Assembly (NCBI GenBank): GCA_028679485.1
Contig: JAJRBL010000111.1
Coordinates: forward strand, 1 to 12,828
Reading direction: 5' to 3'
DNA: 12,828 bases
Source of the DNA: Methanospirillum sp.
GTDB taxonomy: Archaea; Halobacteriota; Methanomicrobia; Methanomicrobiales; Methanospirillaceae
Shown here: positions 1 through 7,385 of the stretch, piece by piece
Numbering within the stretch: the stretch's first letter is position 1
Layout of the letters: every line of letters starts with the position of its first letter
Made by a program: the position numbers and the translations under genes
Notes under the pieces: generated by a model
The model's input: only the letters and a program-made list of their open reading frames with translations
The model's database searches: none
What the model was told of the DNA's origin: nothing

Positions 1-859
1 TGATCAGCTTCAGCCGGTCTTTTCCGGTTCCGAGCCTCTCGAAGTCCCTCTTTCTACAGGTATCACCGAGCTTGAACATCGCGTTCTCGACTTTACCCCT
101 GATCTCAATACCCTTCGGGTTTGCAGCCTCGGTCTCGAGAGTACCCTTTGACTGGGCACTGTTGATCAGGTTTGCACCCTTTTCAGAGCAGACTTCAATG
201 AAGGTTGCCTTTCCTGCCTTGTCGCCGATGACTCCCCAGTTACCGCATGCAATATCGGTCTGGCGGGGGACTTTCATCTTGCAACGCTGGCAGTTGGACC
301 GGCGGCCATATCCTTCTTCCTCGAGCTCGTCGATCTTGATAGCCTTGTGTCCGCCTTCGTACTCGATGATGAACTGACCCTTGTCGATCTCTTCCTTGTG
401 AACCGTATCAGGGTCAACCTCGAACTTTTCGCTGATCATTCTCCGGGCTGCAACCGGGCTTACGGATCCACCACAGTTGACCCCGATCATGATGATGTTG
501 TCAAGGTTTACCTGGTTCCGCTTGGCAAGCTCGTAGAATGCCATGGCATCGCAACCCTTGCAGGTGACGGCATATTTCTTGTCTTTTGCCCCGTTCAGGT
601 ATTTCTTGATGAGCTTGGGGATGAGCAGGGTACCGCAGTGCAGGGAACCGGCTGCCTCGATAACCTCGTCCGGGTTGGTGATGACCGTCGGGACGGCATC
701 ATACAGATCCTTGCCCTTCTTAATGGCGATGACCGCATCGACCATCTTGCTCTCAAGTGCATGCTTCAGGAGAGTGGTAACCGCTCCACCACATTCACCT
801 TTCTTCAGGATTTCAGGATCTTTTGCCCATCCATAGAGCATATCGCCTTTTGCCACCAT
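1..859 (-). CDS. fdhB: F420-dependent formate dehydrogenase, beta subunit (partial, C-terminus off the left edge)
   Basis: This subunit takes electrons from the catalytic FdhA and passes them through Fe-S clusters and FAD to coenzyme F420, or to a heterodisulfide reductase complex in Methanospirillum-type methanogens. The first 286 codons are visible and uninterrupted. They match the FrhB/FdhB family: an N-terminal [11 protein letters not shown] segment (residues 21-31), SLHCGTLL (72-79), [12 protein letters not shown] (100-111), IGVNCGGS (125-132) and a CQRCK...DIACGNWGV block (190-210). Cysteines at 75, 100, 103, 129, 190, 193 and 205 are candidate cluster ligands. Family members are near 400 residues, so roughly 110 are missing, including the expected C-terminal ferredoxin-like cluster motifs. 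The ATG at 859 is preceded by GGAGGG seven bases upstream and lies one base past the fdhA stop, so the two genes are translated from one message. Confidence 0.95.
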   Translation of the reverse strand, partial: MVAKGDMLYGWAKDPEILKKGECGGAVTTLLKHALESKMVDAVIAIKKGKDLYDAVPTVITNPDEVIEAAGSLHCGTLLIPKLIKKYLNGAKDKKYAVTCKGCDAMAFYELAKRNQVNLDNIIMIGVNCGGSVSPVAARRMISEKFEVDPDTVHKEEIDKGQFIIEYEGGHKAIKIDELEEEGYGRRSNCQRCKMKVPRQTDIACGNWGVIGDKAGKATFIEVCSEKGANLINSAQSKGTLETEAANPKGIEIRGKVENAMFKLGDTCRKRDFERLGTGKDRLKLI

Positions 860-860
860 C

Positions 861-2921
861 TTAGTTCCCTCCGATCTTTTCTATAGAAATGGCACAATGC
901 TTGAGTTCCGGCATCTTGGACAAGGGATCGAGAGCGGTGTTGGTGAGGTTGTTGACACCATCGGCAAAGTGCATGGACATGTATACGACCCCGGGTGCAA
1001 CATCGTCGGTGACCCGGGCAACGGTATCGGTTTCACCACGCCGGCTCTTGAGTTTTACAATCTCTCCATCCTTGATCTTCAGGCGCTCGGCATCCTCGAC
1101 ATTGATCTGTGCATAGGATCTCGGCACTTCACGGTGCAGATCCTCGCAACGGCCTGTCTGGGTCCTGGAGTGGTAGTGGAAGACGAGACGTCCGGTCATG
1201 AGGGTGAACGGATATTCAGCATCGGCAACCTCTGCCGGCGGGCGATATTCAAGTCCGAAGAACTGACCTTTACCATTGGGGGTTGAAAACTTCTCGCGGT
1301 GGAGGATCGGGGTTCCGGGGTGTTCCGGGGTTGGGCAGGGCCAGATAACCGATTCAGGCTTTTCCATCCGCTCGTAGAGGCAGCCGAACATCGACGGGGT
1401 CACTGCCCGCATATCGTCCCAGACATCCTTTGCGGTGGGAAGCTCAAAGGTCTTGAGACCAAACCGCTTTGCCAGTTCTGCGATGATCCAGATGTCTTCC
1501 TTCGCTTCGCCCGGCGGGTTTACTGCCTTTCTCACACGGTTGACCCGGCGTTCTGCACTGGTGAAGGTTCCGTCCTTCTCTGCAAAGCAGGCACCCGGAA
1601 GGATGACATGGGCATACTCGCAGGTCTCGGTGAAGAAGATATCCTGGACAACGAGGAAGTCAAGTTTCTGGAGTTGTGCCTTTACATGGTTCGAGTTCGG
1701 GTAGGTCACTGCCGGGTTGATTCCAAGCAGGTACAATGCCTTGATCTCTTCACCGCACTGGTTGATCTGTTCGGTGAGCGTAACACCGTACCAGTCCGGA
1801 AGATCGGTGACACCCCATGCCTTCTCCATCTTTGCACGGTTCTCCGGAACCTCACACTTCTGGTAGCCTGAGTAGACGTTCGGATATGCACCCATGTCAC
1901 AGGCCCCCTGCACGTTGTTCTGTCCACGAAGCGGGTTGACACCGACTCCTTCACGGCCGATGTTACCGCAGAGCATCGCGAGGTTTCCGAGGGATCTGAC
2001 GTTGTCGGTCCCGGTGGTGAGTTCGGTGATACCCAGGCAGTAGATAGTCACCGCATTCTTGGCATCTGCATATCTGAATGCCAGATCCTTGACGACATCA
2101 AGCGGAACACCGTGGATTGATTCGCAGTCTGCGTAGTTCTCAACGGTCTTCTTGAGGTCTTCGAAGTGCTCGGTACGTTCCTCGATGAATTTCTTGTCCT
2201 GCTTGTTCTCCTTGATGATCCAGTACATCATGGAGTTTATGAGGGCGATATGGGTCGACGGGTTGAACCGCACCCAGGTGTCTGCGATACGTGCGGTCAT
2301 GCTCTTACGGGGGTCTACCACGATGATCGGTATTCCCTTCTTCTTGGCCTCGGCTACCCTGCGTCCTGCAAGGGGGTGTGCCTCCATGGCGTTTGAACCC
2401 CACATGAGGATGAGATCCGAGTTCAGTACATCACGGAAACCGTTCGTTGCGGCTCCTGAACCGAAGGAGAGCGAGAGACCGGCAACGGAAGGTCCGTGGC
2501 AGATACGGGCACAGTTATCGACATTGTTCGTCTTGAATGCACATCGTGCAAACTTCTGGAAGATATAGCAATCTTCGTTCACCGTTCTGCACGAGGTATG
2601 GAATCCAAGCCCTCTTGGACCGTGTTTGTCGCTGATCTCCTTCAGTTTCTTGGCGACGAGGTCAAGGGCTTCGTCCCAGGATGACTCGACGAACTTGCCG
2701 TCCTTCTTGATCAGGGGTTTGGTAAGCCGATCCGGACTGTGCACGGACTCCCAGCAGGTGACTCCTTTTGGACAGAGTTTCCCTTCGTTCACCGGAGTCC
2801 GGTGGTACGGCTCAACACCGATTACTTTCCCGTTGGTAACAACGAGGTTCAGACCACATCCCACACCACAGTAGGGACAGGTGGTCGGTACATACTTCAT
2901 TACTTCTGTATTTTCACTCAT
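861..2921 (-). CDS. fdhA: F420-dependent formate dehydrogenase, catalytic alpha subunit (molybdo/tungstopterin)
   Basis: Catalytic subunit oxidising formate to CO2 at a bis-pterin-guanine-dinucleotide Mo or W centre, in the cytoplasm. The protein is 686 aa, the usual length for methanogen FdhA. Domains in order: an Fe4S4 domain with C15-x2-C18-x3-C22-x27-C50; the molybdopterin oxidoreductase body (about 65-500), with metal ligand Cys141 followed by His142 in [14 protein letters not shown] and the conserved Arg332 in [16 protein letters not shown]; and a C-terminal molydopterin-dinucleotide-binding domain (about 570-680). Cys141 sits where E. coli FdhF has selenocysteine, and the Arg corresponds to FdhF Arg333 by family knowledge. 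The ATG at 2919-2921 has a GGGTGA ribosome binding site four bases upstream. It is the first gene of an fdhA-fdhB operon. No signal peptide is visible. A long leader with a 14-bp palindrome precedes it. Confidence 0.97.
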   Translation of the reverse strand: MSENTEVMKYVPTTCPYCGVGCGLNLVVTNGKVIGVEPYHRTPVNEGKLCPKGVTCWESVHSPDRLTKPLIKKDGKFVESSWDEALDLVAKKLKEISDKHGPRGLGFHTSCRTVNEDCYIFQKFARCAFKTNNVDNCARICHGPSVAGLSLSFGSGAATNGFRDVLNSDLILMWGSNAMEAHPLAGRRVAEAKKKGIPIIVVDPRKSMTARIADTWVRFNPSTHIALINSMMYWIIKENKQDKKFIEERTEHFEDLKKTVENYADCESIHGVPLDVVKDLAFRYADAKNAVTIYCLGITELTTGTDNVRSLGNLAMLCGNIGREGVGVNPLRGQNNVQGACDMGAYPNVYSGYQKCEVPENRAKMEKAWGVTDLPDWYGVTLTEQINQCGEEIKALYLLGINPAVTYPNSNHVKAQLQKLDFLVVQDIFFTETCEYAHVILPGACFAEKDGTFTSAERRVNRVRKAVNPPGEAKEDIWIIAELAKRFGLKTFELPTAKDVWDDMRAVTPSMFGCLYERMEKPESVIWPCPTPEHPGTPILHREKFSTPNGKGQFFGLEYRPPAEVADAEYPFTLMTGRLVFHYHSRTQTGRCEDLHREVPRSYAQINVEDAERLKIKDGEIVKLKSRRGETDTVARVTDDVAPGVVYMSMHFADGVNNLTNTALDPLSKMPELKHCAISIEKIGGN

Positions 2922-3611
2922 ATTTCACCCGAGTTCAAGGGGTAAATAATGCCCGCTTTCACGGTTTCGCAGTAGTGGCGAGAGGGAAAACGGATCGTGA
3001 GAACGGTGCCGGATACCTCATCCGGATGAGATGATGTTTCATATACCGTCTTCTCCGGATCTGAAATTCCCGAATTCCCGTCCATGACATGGACTGCGTT
3101 TCTTTTTCAAGAAATGACCCTGTCTCACGTGTTAACGCAAGCCTCCGGAACATGGGAGATCTGCCCGTTCAGATCTGCCGCATGCAGGTATCCCGACGAC
3201 TCTGCAAGACAATAATTGAAGATCTATCAATAAAAAGATAGCGAAGTTTTCACAAAAATGGTGCATAGTGGTGGGTGGTGGGTGCAGACGCTCAAATTTA
3301 GATAATAAAGTCAGTTTATCAGGATATCCGTCATATCTGGTTCAAATCCCTGTTAAATCGAGTATTAGCCCCTATCTGTGCGATTCAGCATATTATTCTT
3401 TATCTGAACAAGGTTACAGGGCCAGGTATCGTTCCGGAAGAGACTGGTGTCACCTGTCGCCTGATGGAGATATCATTACTTGAGATTATCCTCTCTTCGG
3501 GATCATTTAACCGATCATTATATCCACACCCGGGACAGAACCGTGAATTCGTGCCAGGGTTATCCGGGAAATATCGGATACATTATCTCTCTTCCCATCA
3601 TATAAAAATAC
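2922..3611. other. 690-base intergenic region without a convincing gene
   Basis: This stretch separates the start of fdhA (minus strand) from a small plus-strand gene. Open frames in it are short, lack family features and have composition typical of non-coding DNA. It holds the 14-bp palindrome at 3017-3030, a 9-base direct repeat (AGATCTGCC at 3157-3165 and 3171-3179), a GT-rich run at 3256-3288, and AT-rich patches that could be archaeal TATA boxes: near 3225-3240 for fdhA on the minus strand, and near 3514-3525 or 3578-3586 for the plus-strand gene. I could not choose among these. No tRNA or other structured RNA was recognised. Confidence 0.6.
3017..3030. promoter_or_regulatory. 14-bp perfect palindrome upstream of fdhA
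   Basis: CTCATCCGGATGAG is a perfect inverted repeat with no spacer, lying about 95-110 bases upstream of the fdhA start. A dimeric regulator could bind here, or it could fold in the fdhA leader RNA. No known operator consensus was recognised, and chance occurrence cannot be excluded. Confidence 0.3.
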
Positions 3612-3974
3612 ATGGCAGACAGACCGCTTGGGGTAACTATCATCGGAATCCTCTGGATTCTCCTGGGATTGTTACTCCTCCTCGCCGGGCTGGGTCTCGG
3701 AACCCTGCTCGCTATCCTTACCGCCGGGCTGGGTGTTATGGTAGGAGGTTCTATCGTCCTGCTGGGGCTCATCACTCTTGCATTGGGAGTAGGATGTTTC
3801 CAGGGATGGTCATGGATCTGGATAGTCGGTGTCATCATCACCGGGCTTCATCTCGTCCTGGGATTAATCGGGCTCCTGTTTACCGGCGGAGCCTCGATTG
3901 TCAGTCTTATCATTTCAGCAATTATTCTCTATTATCTCTTCCAGCCCAATGTCAAGGCCTGGTTTGGACAGTAA
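3612..3974 (+). CDS. Small integral membrane protein, about four transmembrane helices, unknown function
   Basis: A 120-aa, very hydrophobic protein. After a short polar N-terminus (MADRPLGVT) come four apolar stretches at about 8-30, 36-60, 67-92 and 95-112, and a polar tail ending FQPNVKAWFGQ. Small archaeal membrane proteins of this general style (RPLGVTII start, short Phe/Lys-containing tail) are common, but I know no assigned function. An in-frame TAA sits three codons before the ATG, so the start cannot move upstream. No Shine-Dalgarno sequence is present, so the message may be leaderless; the nearest suitable TATA-like stretch, around 3578-3586, is weak. It is the only plus-strand gene between the fdh and fwd clusters and convergent with fwdB2, so no functional link to them is shown. 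A T7 run follows the stop. Confidence 0.8.
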   Translation: MADRPLGVTIIGILWILLGLLLLLAGLGLGTLLAILTAGLGVMVGGSIVLLGLITLALGVGCFQGWSWIWIVGVIITGLHLVLGLIGLLFTGGASIVSLIISAIILYYLFQPNVKAWFGQ

Positions 3975-3982
3975 TAATCCTC

Positions 3983-3989
3983 TTTTTTT
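3983..3989 (+). terminator. Oligo-T archaeal terminator after the small membrane protein
   Basis: Seven consecutive T residues lie eight bases after the TAA at 3972-3974, in the sense strand. Archaeal RNA polymerase terminates at such U-tracts without needing a hairpin. It would also limit read-through into the convergent fwdB2. Confidence 0.55.
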
Positions 3990-4080
3990 CCGGTATCAGG
4001 CGGGAATGAGATCGGCACTTATACCTGATTCTTCCCTTACCCTGCCTTTGCGCTGAGGTTCCGTCCGGAAAGGTCTGCCG

Positions 4081-5472
4081 CTACCCTGTCGCTGACCTGT
4101 ATCCATTGGTATTTTGTCCGGCTTTCTCACTATCCGGTATTCCGTACCGGGAACCGGTACGTTCCTCGAGCCTGTCTGCGATCCTGAGAAGAACCTCTTC
4201 ATCAGATAAAACACCGTCAGGAGGAGAAATTACACTCCTGAACTGAATCGGCACATTATCCATCCGGTACACGATCCCTGGCACTTCCACCCCTGCTATT
4301 CCTACAGGTATATGAAGGTCGGCGATCTCGGCGGCCATGCTCACATGTGGATCGATGCATATCCAGAAGTTTTTTTTCAGATGTCTGACTGCTTCGATGG
4401 GAAAATGGGCTGCTGCATCTGTTCCGATATTGATGAAGAGATCCACCTCGTCCCGCATGGCGAGATCCACTGAACTTGTCTCTCCCGGGTTCATGTGGGC
4501 ATGGGTTTTCCTCGTGAGATCGAGGCAGTAGGGGAATCCGAACGTCCACGACCAGACGATATTCGGGCCTGCAACATTGTAATGTCCCCGCATTGCCATG
4601 ATTGACCATTTTGAAGAAGAGTTGAGATCCCTGACCAGGGAGATGGCGATATCGACGTTATGGTTTCGTCCGTCCGTGTGCGTCAGGCCCATACCAAAGA
4701 ATATCACGCCGAATTTCGCCTGTTTCAGAATTGTACTGACTTCAAGGATCATCTGCCTGGGAATTCCTGAAACGGTCTCAAAAATCTCGTCTTCAAATCC
4801 CTGAACCGCCATTCTGAAAGCGTTGAAGAGTTCATAATCCCGGCCAGGTTTAATCTGGAGGTGATAATCCGCGATATTTGCCGTATCAGTCTTCCGGGGA
4901 TCGATAACGATCACTGTTCGTCTTAAATGACCGTTTTCAGTAAAAAAACCCAGAGGATAGATGGCATATCTCGACATATGCCGTGGATGGGCATGGATGG
5001 GATTTGCTCCCCAGTATACGATGACATCAGCCCGGTTCTTCACCTCGCCGAGGGTACAGGTGGGATACCCGTTGTCGAAGACAGCCATAAGCGATGGCCC
5101 GTGACAGATGGATGCACAGTTATCCAGGACACCTCCCCCGAGTTCCATCACCCTGGCTGCTGCAGCCTGGGATTCGCTGGTCGTCGATCCGAACCCGAAC
5201 ATGAGGGGTTTTTTCGCCCTGATAATTGCCCGGGCAGTGATATCGATCGCTTCTTCATAGGTAATCTCCCGCATTGTTCCGTCCGGTTGCCGAAGTCTCG
5301 GCCTTGTAATCCGGTTGGTGCGGGATGCATTGAGAAATATTTCAGAACCGATTGAACATGCATTCTCAACCTCGAGGATCGTATTCCCATCATCAGAGAC
5401 CGTTACCCTGATATCGTCGCAGGAGCATCCGCAGAACGGGCATCCGATACTCTCAAGGATCCGTGGCATCAT
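4081..5472 (-). CDS. fwdB: Formylmethanofuran dehydrogenase subunit B, second paralogue
   Basis: Molybdo/tungstopterin subunit that reduces CO2 to formate in the first step of methanogenesis. The protein is 463 aa. It has an N-terminal Fe-S motif CPFCGCSC (Cys11, 14, 16, 18, with Cys39), metal ligand Cys123 in NCASICHGPS, and conserved blocks HPRHMSRY, MRGHYNVAG and MNPGETSS. It is about two thirds identical by eye to the other FwdB in this window, which marks it as a paralogue rather than a fragment. The C-terminus is longer, with about 20 extra polar residues after RIADRLEERTG. The start overlaps the end of fwdD2 by 20 bases. Two ATGs are adjacent, 5472 and 5469; AGGAG precedes both, and the second would match the start of the paralogue. 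No fwdA or fwdC accompanies this pair, so it probably shares those subunits with the downstream-coordinate operon (inference). Confidence 0.92.
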   Translation of the reverse strand: MMPRILESIGCPFCGCSCDDIRVTVSDDGNTILEVENACSIGSEIFLNASRTNRITRPRLRQPDGTMREITYEEAIDITARAIIRAKKPLMFGFGSTTSESQAAAARVMELGGGVLDNCASICHGPSLMAVFDNGYPTCTLGEVKNRADVIVYWGANPIHAHPRHMSRYAIYPLGFFTENGHLRRTVIVIDPRKTDTANIADYHLQIKPGRDYELFNAFRMAVQGFEDEIFETVSGIPRQMILEVSTILKQAKFGVIFFGMGLTHTDGRNHNVDIAISLVRDLNSSSKWSIMAMRGHYNVAGPNIVWSWTFGFPYCLDLTRKTHAHMNPGETSSVDLAMRDEVDLFINIGTDAAAHFPIEAVRHLKKNFWICIDPHVSMAAEIADLHIPVGIAGVEVPGIVYRMDNVPIQFRSVISPPDGVLSDEEVLLRIADRLEERTGSRYGIPDSEKAGQNTNGYRSATG

Positions 5473-5881
5473 CTTCTCCTGTCCACATGCCGACAGATCT
5501 TAAAACCAGTTCCCTTGCATGAAGAATTCTCTCCCCGGGAGCCGGGGTTACCGTTACCTCAAAACCGCTGTACTGGGGTGCACCGGCTGACTGGGTTATT
5601 GCCGGGACGATCTGGTTTGCCCAGACCCCCTGTCTTATGTGGCATACTCCGGGAGGAAGCGACTGTATCCCGGTAATTGCCCTGACGATAACCTCCCCGC
5701 TGGAACTAAAGACCCTGACCGGGGTGTTCTCTTCGATACCAAGCCTGAACATGTCGAGTTCGCTCATCTCGATAACAGTGCAGGCGTCATAGTACTCCCT
5801 GGAGTTTTTCCCTTTCTCCAAGGCTATGCCTTCTTCAATCGACCGGTGGGTGATCATGGTCAGAGACAATTCCTGTTTCAT
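5453..5881 (-). CDS. fwdD: Formylmethanofuran dehydrogenase subunit D, second paralogue
   Basis: A small molydopterin-dinucleotide-binding subunit that completes the pterin site of FwdB. It is 142 aa from the chosen start. Alignment by eye with the other FwdD here is continuous: MITHRSIEEG (residues 9-18), SREYYDAC, ELDMFRLGI, GVCHIRQGVWANQ and SAGAPQYSGFEVTV. The frame is open for another 36 codons upstream, but that extension has no counterpart in the paralogue, overlaps the preceding gene and is not protein-like. The ATG at 5879-5881 is therefore preferred, although its ribosome binding site (GGATATC) is weak. A 52-base spacer separates it from the 91-aa gene before it, and its 3' end overlaps fwdB2, which implies translational coupling. 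Confidence 0.9.
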   Translation of the reverse strand: MKQELSLTMITHRSIEEGIALEKGKNSREYYDACTVIEMSELDMFRLGIEENTPVRVFSSSGEVIVRAITGIQSLPPGVCHIRQGVWANQIVPAITQSAGAPQYSGFEVTVTPAPGERILHARELVLRSVGMWTGEDDATDP

Positions 5882-5933
5882 CTGATATCCAAAACCGTCC
5901 GGTACTCTGAATAAGGTAAGTAAGGATATTAAA

Positions 5934-6209
5934 CTAATCGGTTCCCAGCAACTCCATCGCCACATCATACGGGTTTTTTGGGCGTTCATTTCCCGGCTTG
6001 TTCGTGAAAAAAGTGTGGGGATGTATCTGCTTCATCTGTTCAAGGGTTAACCGGCTGATGATATCCTCTGCCACTTCCCCGGCTTCCCTGGATTTACCCG
6101 GGAATTTCTGGATATATCCCATCTTGATATGCATGAGCATGGCGGTCTTCAGTTCTTCATCACTCAGCCGGTCAAAAGGGGTGTATTTTTCAAACTCTGG
6201 TCTTCCCAT
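5934..6209 (-). CDS. 91-aa protein of unknown function between a methyltransferase and fwdD2
   Basis: I do not recognise the family. The protein is soluble, has no cysteines and no membrane segment, and is mixed-charge and helix-rich. It runs MGRPEFEKYTPF, DRLSDEELKTAMLMHIKMGY, a lysine/proline patch (QKFPGKS) and an acidic helix (GEVAEDIISRLTLEQM), and ends near NPYDVAMELLGTD. Protein-like composition and tight packing support it as a real gene: it starts 24 bases after the methyltransferase stop and ends 52 bases before fwdD2. The ATG at 6207-6209 has GGATGA immediately upstream and GGAG about 12 bases away. Placement in this operon suggests a role connected with the second formylmethanofuran dehydrogenase module or with the methyltransferase. 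That is inference only. Confidence 0.75.
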   Translation of the reverse strand: MGRPEFEKYTPFDRLSDEELKTAMLMHIKMGYIQKFPGKSREAGEVAEDIISRLTLEQMKQIHPHTFFTNKPGNERPKNPYDVAMELLGTD

Positions 6210-6233
6210 TTCATCCGTCTCCGAATTGTCCGA

Positions 6234-7277
6234 TCATACTCCTGTAGACAACGTGTCTTTCTTCTCTGCCATATGGATGCTTGACTCTCCGTACTGGCTC
6301 CTGGTAACTCCTGTCCGGGTGATCTCAAGATGATGTTTACTGCATAATGCCTCAAAGAACTGCTTGTCAGGGAGCTGGTGGTACCGGTTATGCAATGCCA
6401 GTTCAAGTTCATACAGTCCCTGCATCCCGGTCCCTGCAGGCGGGGCAGCGAACCAGTGGTTGGAGATGAATAGTCCCCCGGTGGAGAGGAGAGATGCAGT
6501 CCTTTGGATCATCTCGTCCAGCCTGGCGGTGTAGGGATAGAGGGAATGGGAGAGGAGGACGATATCATACCCGGAGAGAGGATGATCGCATATATCCCCG
6601 TTGAGAACCTTGATCCGCTCCTGCATCCCGAAACGGCAGATATACTCCTCTGCAACCCGGGAATCCGCCAGACCGGTGAGCACCGCGGCCTCCAGATCCG
6701 GATTGTTCTGGCAGGCAGCTATGGCGTACAACCCATGACCCCCGCCCATTTCAAGATAATTCCGTGAAGCGGAAAAATTCATCCAGGTTTTAGTTACATT
6801 CGTGATATTCTGGATCGTTCCCCGGAGAGAATACTCTGCAAGCGCCCTGACTGATGCGTATGACGTGGTATCAAAGGTGGTCTTATGGTCAGGGTTTGTC
6901 AGGTATTCGTCCAGGACAAACCAGGGGGAATCATCCATCGGGAATTTCATGAGGTAATCTCCCTGGTAAAAGGGACTGGATCTGACAAAATTCATGCTTG
7001 CAGCAGGTGAAACGGAAAATGTGTCTCCGCTTTTGCGGACCAGGTCGAGGTAATACAGCGTGGCAAGAAGGCTCGGAATGAATTCCTGCCTGATGCCGGT
7101 CCCTTCACTGATCTGTTCAGGTGTTGCAGGTCCATTCTTCGCAAGCCAGGAGAAGAAATCCCGTTTCAGTGCAGCATTGACCACCATGTATTCTTTATAT
7201 ACCTGCACGAGATCGTCGACGATCTCAATCACCGGTAACTCCGGTATTTTCACGATTGCATCGGTTTTTTCCGTCAT
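6234..7277 (-). CDS. SAM-dependent methyltransferase with N-terminal winged-helix-like domain (O-methyltransferase type)
   Basis: A 347-aa protein with two parts. Residues about 15-95 resemble the dimerisation/winged-helix domain of the class I O-methyltransferase (Methyltransf_2) group: AALKRDFFSWLAKNGPAT, then EQISEGTGI and LLATLYYLDLV. Residues about 170-345 form a Rossmann methyltransferase domain: SAM motif I YLEMGGGHGLY (174-184), NGDIC (226-230), DIVLLSHSLYP (238-248) and STGGLFISNHW (265-275). His244 lies near where the catalytic His of plant-type O-methyltransferases falls, but the surrounding motif is not the usual HDW, so the acceptor atom is open. GGAGTGA lies eight bases before the ATG at 7275-7277. 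It follows fwdC by 108 bases containing a hairpin and heads the run to fwdB2. The substrate is unknown; a protein, cofactor or small metabolite are all possible. Confidence 0.85.
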   Translation of the reverse strand: MTEKTDAIVKIPELPVIEIVDDLVQVYKEYMVVNAALKRDFFSWLAKNGPATPEQISEGTGIRQEFIPSLLATLYYLDLVRKSGDTFSVSPAASMNFVRSSPFYQGDYLMKFPMDDSPWFVLDEYLTNPDHKTTFDTTSYASVRALAEYSLRGTIQNITNVTKTWMNFSASRNYLEMGGGHGLYAIAACQNNPDLEAAVLTGLADSRVAEEYICRFGMQERIKVLNGDICDHPLSGYDIVLLSHSLYPYTARLDEMIQRTASLLSTGGLFISNHWFAAPPAGTGMQGLYELELALHNRYHQLPDKQFFEALCSKHHLEITRTGVTRSQYGESSIHMAEKKDTLSTGV

Positions 7278-7304
7278 AATTACTCACTCCGGTTACCATT
7301 CGGG

Positions 7305-7318
7305 CAGGATAAATCCTG
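7305..7318. promoter_or_regulatory. Dyad symmetry just upstream of the methyltransferase gene
   Basis: CAGGAT-AA-ATCCTG is a perfect 6-bp inverted repeat with a two-base centre, 28-41 bases before the methyltransferase start. On the minus strand its centre reads GGATTTATCC, which could also serve as a TATA element. It may be an operator/promoter for an internal transcript. Confidence 0.3.
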
Positions 7319-7342
7319 GACCGCATAAACAAAGGGATGCTA

Positions 7343-7367
7343 CCGGACTTTTTCCGTTAAAATCCGG
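7343..7367 (-). terminator. Hairpin in the fwdC-methyltransferase spacer (possible partial terminator or processing site)
   Basis: On the minus strand, CCGGATTTT and AAAGTCCGG can form a 9-bp stem (one G-U pair) around a 7-base loop. It begins about 18 bases after the fwdC stop. A T-rich stretch (TTCTTTTATTG) lies before the stem rather than after it, so it is not a textbook terminator. It could stabilise the fwdDBAC message or reduce read-through into the methyltransferase operon. Confidence 0.35.
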
Positions 7368-7385
7368 CAATAAAAGAAGAGAGGA

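Noticed and set aside
347..886. Long plus-strand open frames opposite fdhB, fdhA, fwdA and fwdB
   Set aside because: They are antisense to well-supported genes, have no recognisable domains, and arise from the strong codon bias of the true coding strand.
2959..3153. A 64-codon minus-strand open frame upstream of fdhA
   Set aside because: It has an arginine-rich, low-complexity composition, no clear ribosome binding site and no family features. The 14-bp palindrome lies inside it. It is more likely untranslated leader.
3339..3349. GGTTCAAATCC resembles the T-loop of a tRNA
   Set aside because: Only the two inner base pairs of the T-stem form. No D-arm, anticodon arm or acceptor stem can be built from the surrounding sequence, so this is not a tRNA.
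3268..3483. A 71-codon plus-strand open frame in the fdh intergenic region
   Set aside because: It starts at a GTG inside a GT-rich run, has no ribosome binding site and its composition is not protein-like.
3996..4030. ATCAGG/CCTGAT inverted repeat between the convergent genes as a bidirectional terminator
   Set aside because: The arms are only 6 bp with a 23-base spacer, and no T-run follows on the minus strand. It is too weak to call.
4546..4612. Near-identical DNA between this part of fwdB2 and 10313-10379 of fwdB, suspected recent gene conversion
   Set aside because: The matching stretch encodes the invariant MRGHYN block. Differences at third positions on both sides suggest protein constraint rather than recent conversion, though conversion was not formally excluded.
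5882..5989. N-terminal extension of FwdD2 by 36 codons
   Set aside because: It overlaps the end of the preceding gene, has no counterpart in the paralogous FwdD, and the internal ATG at 5881 aligns with the known start region.
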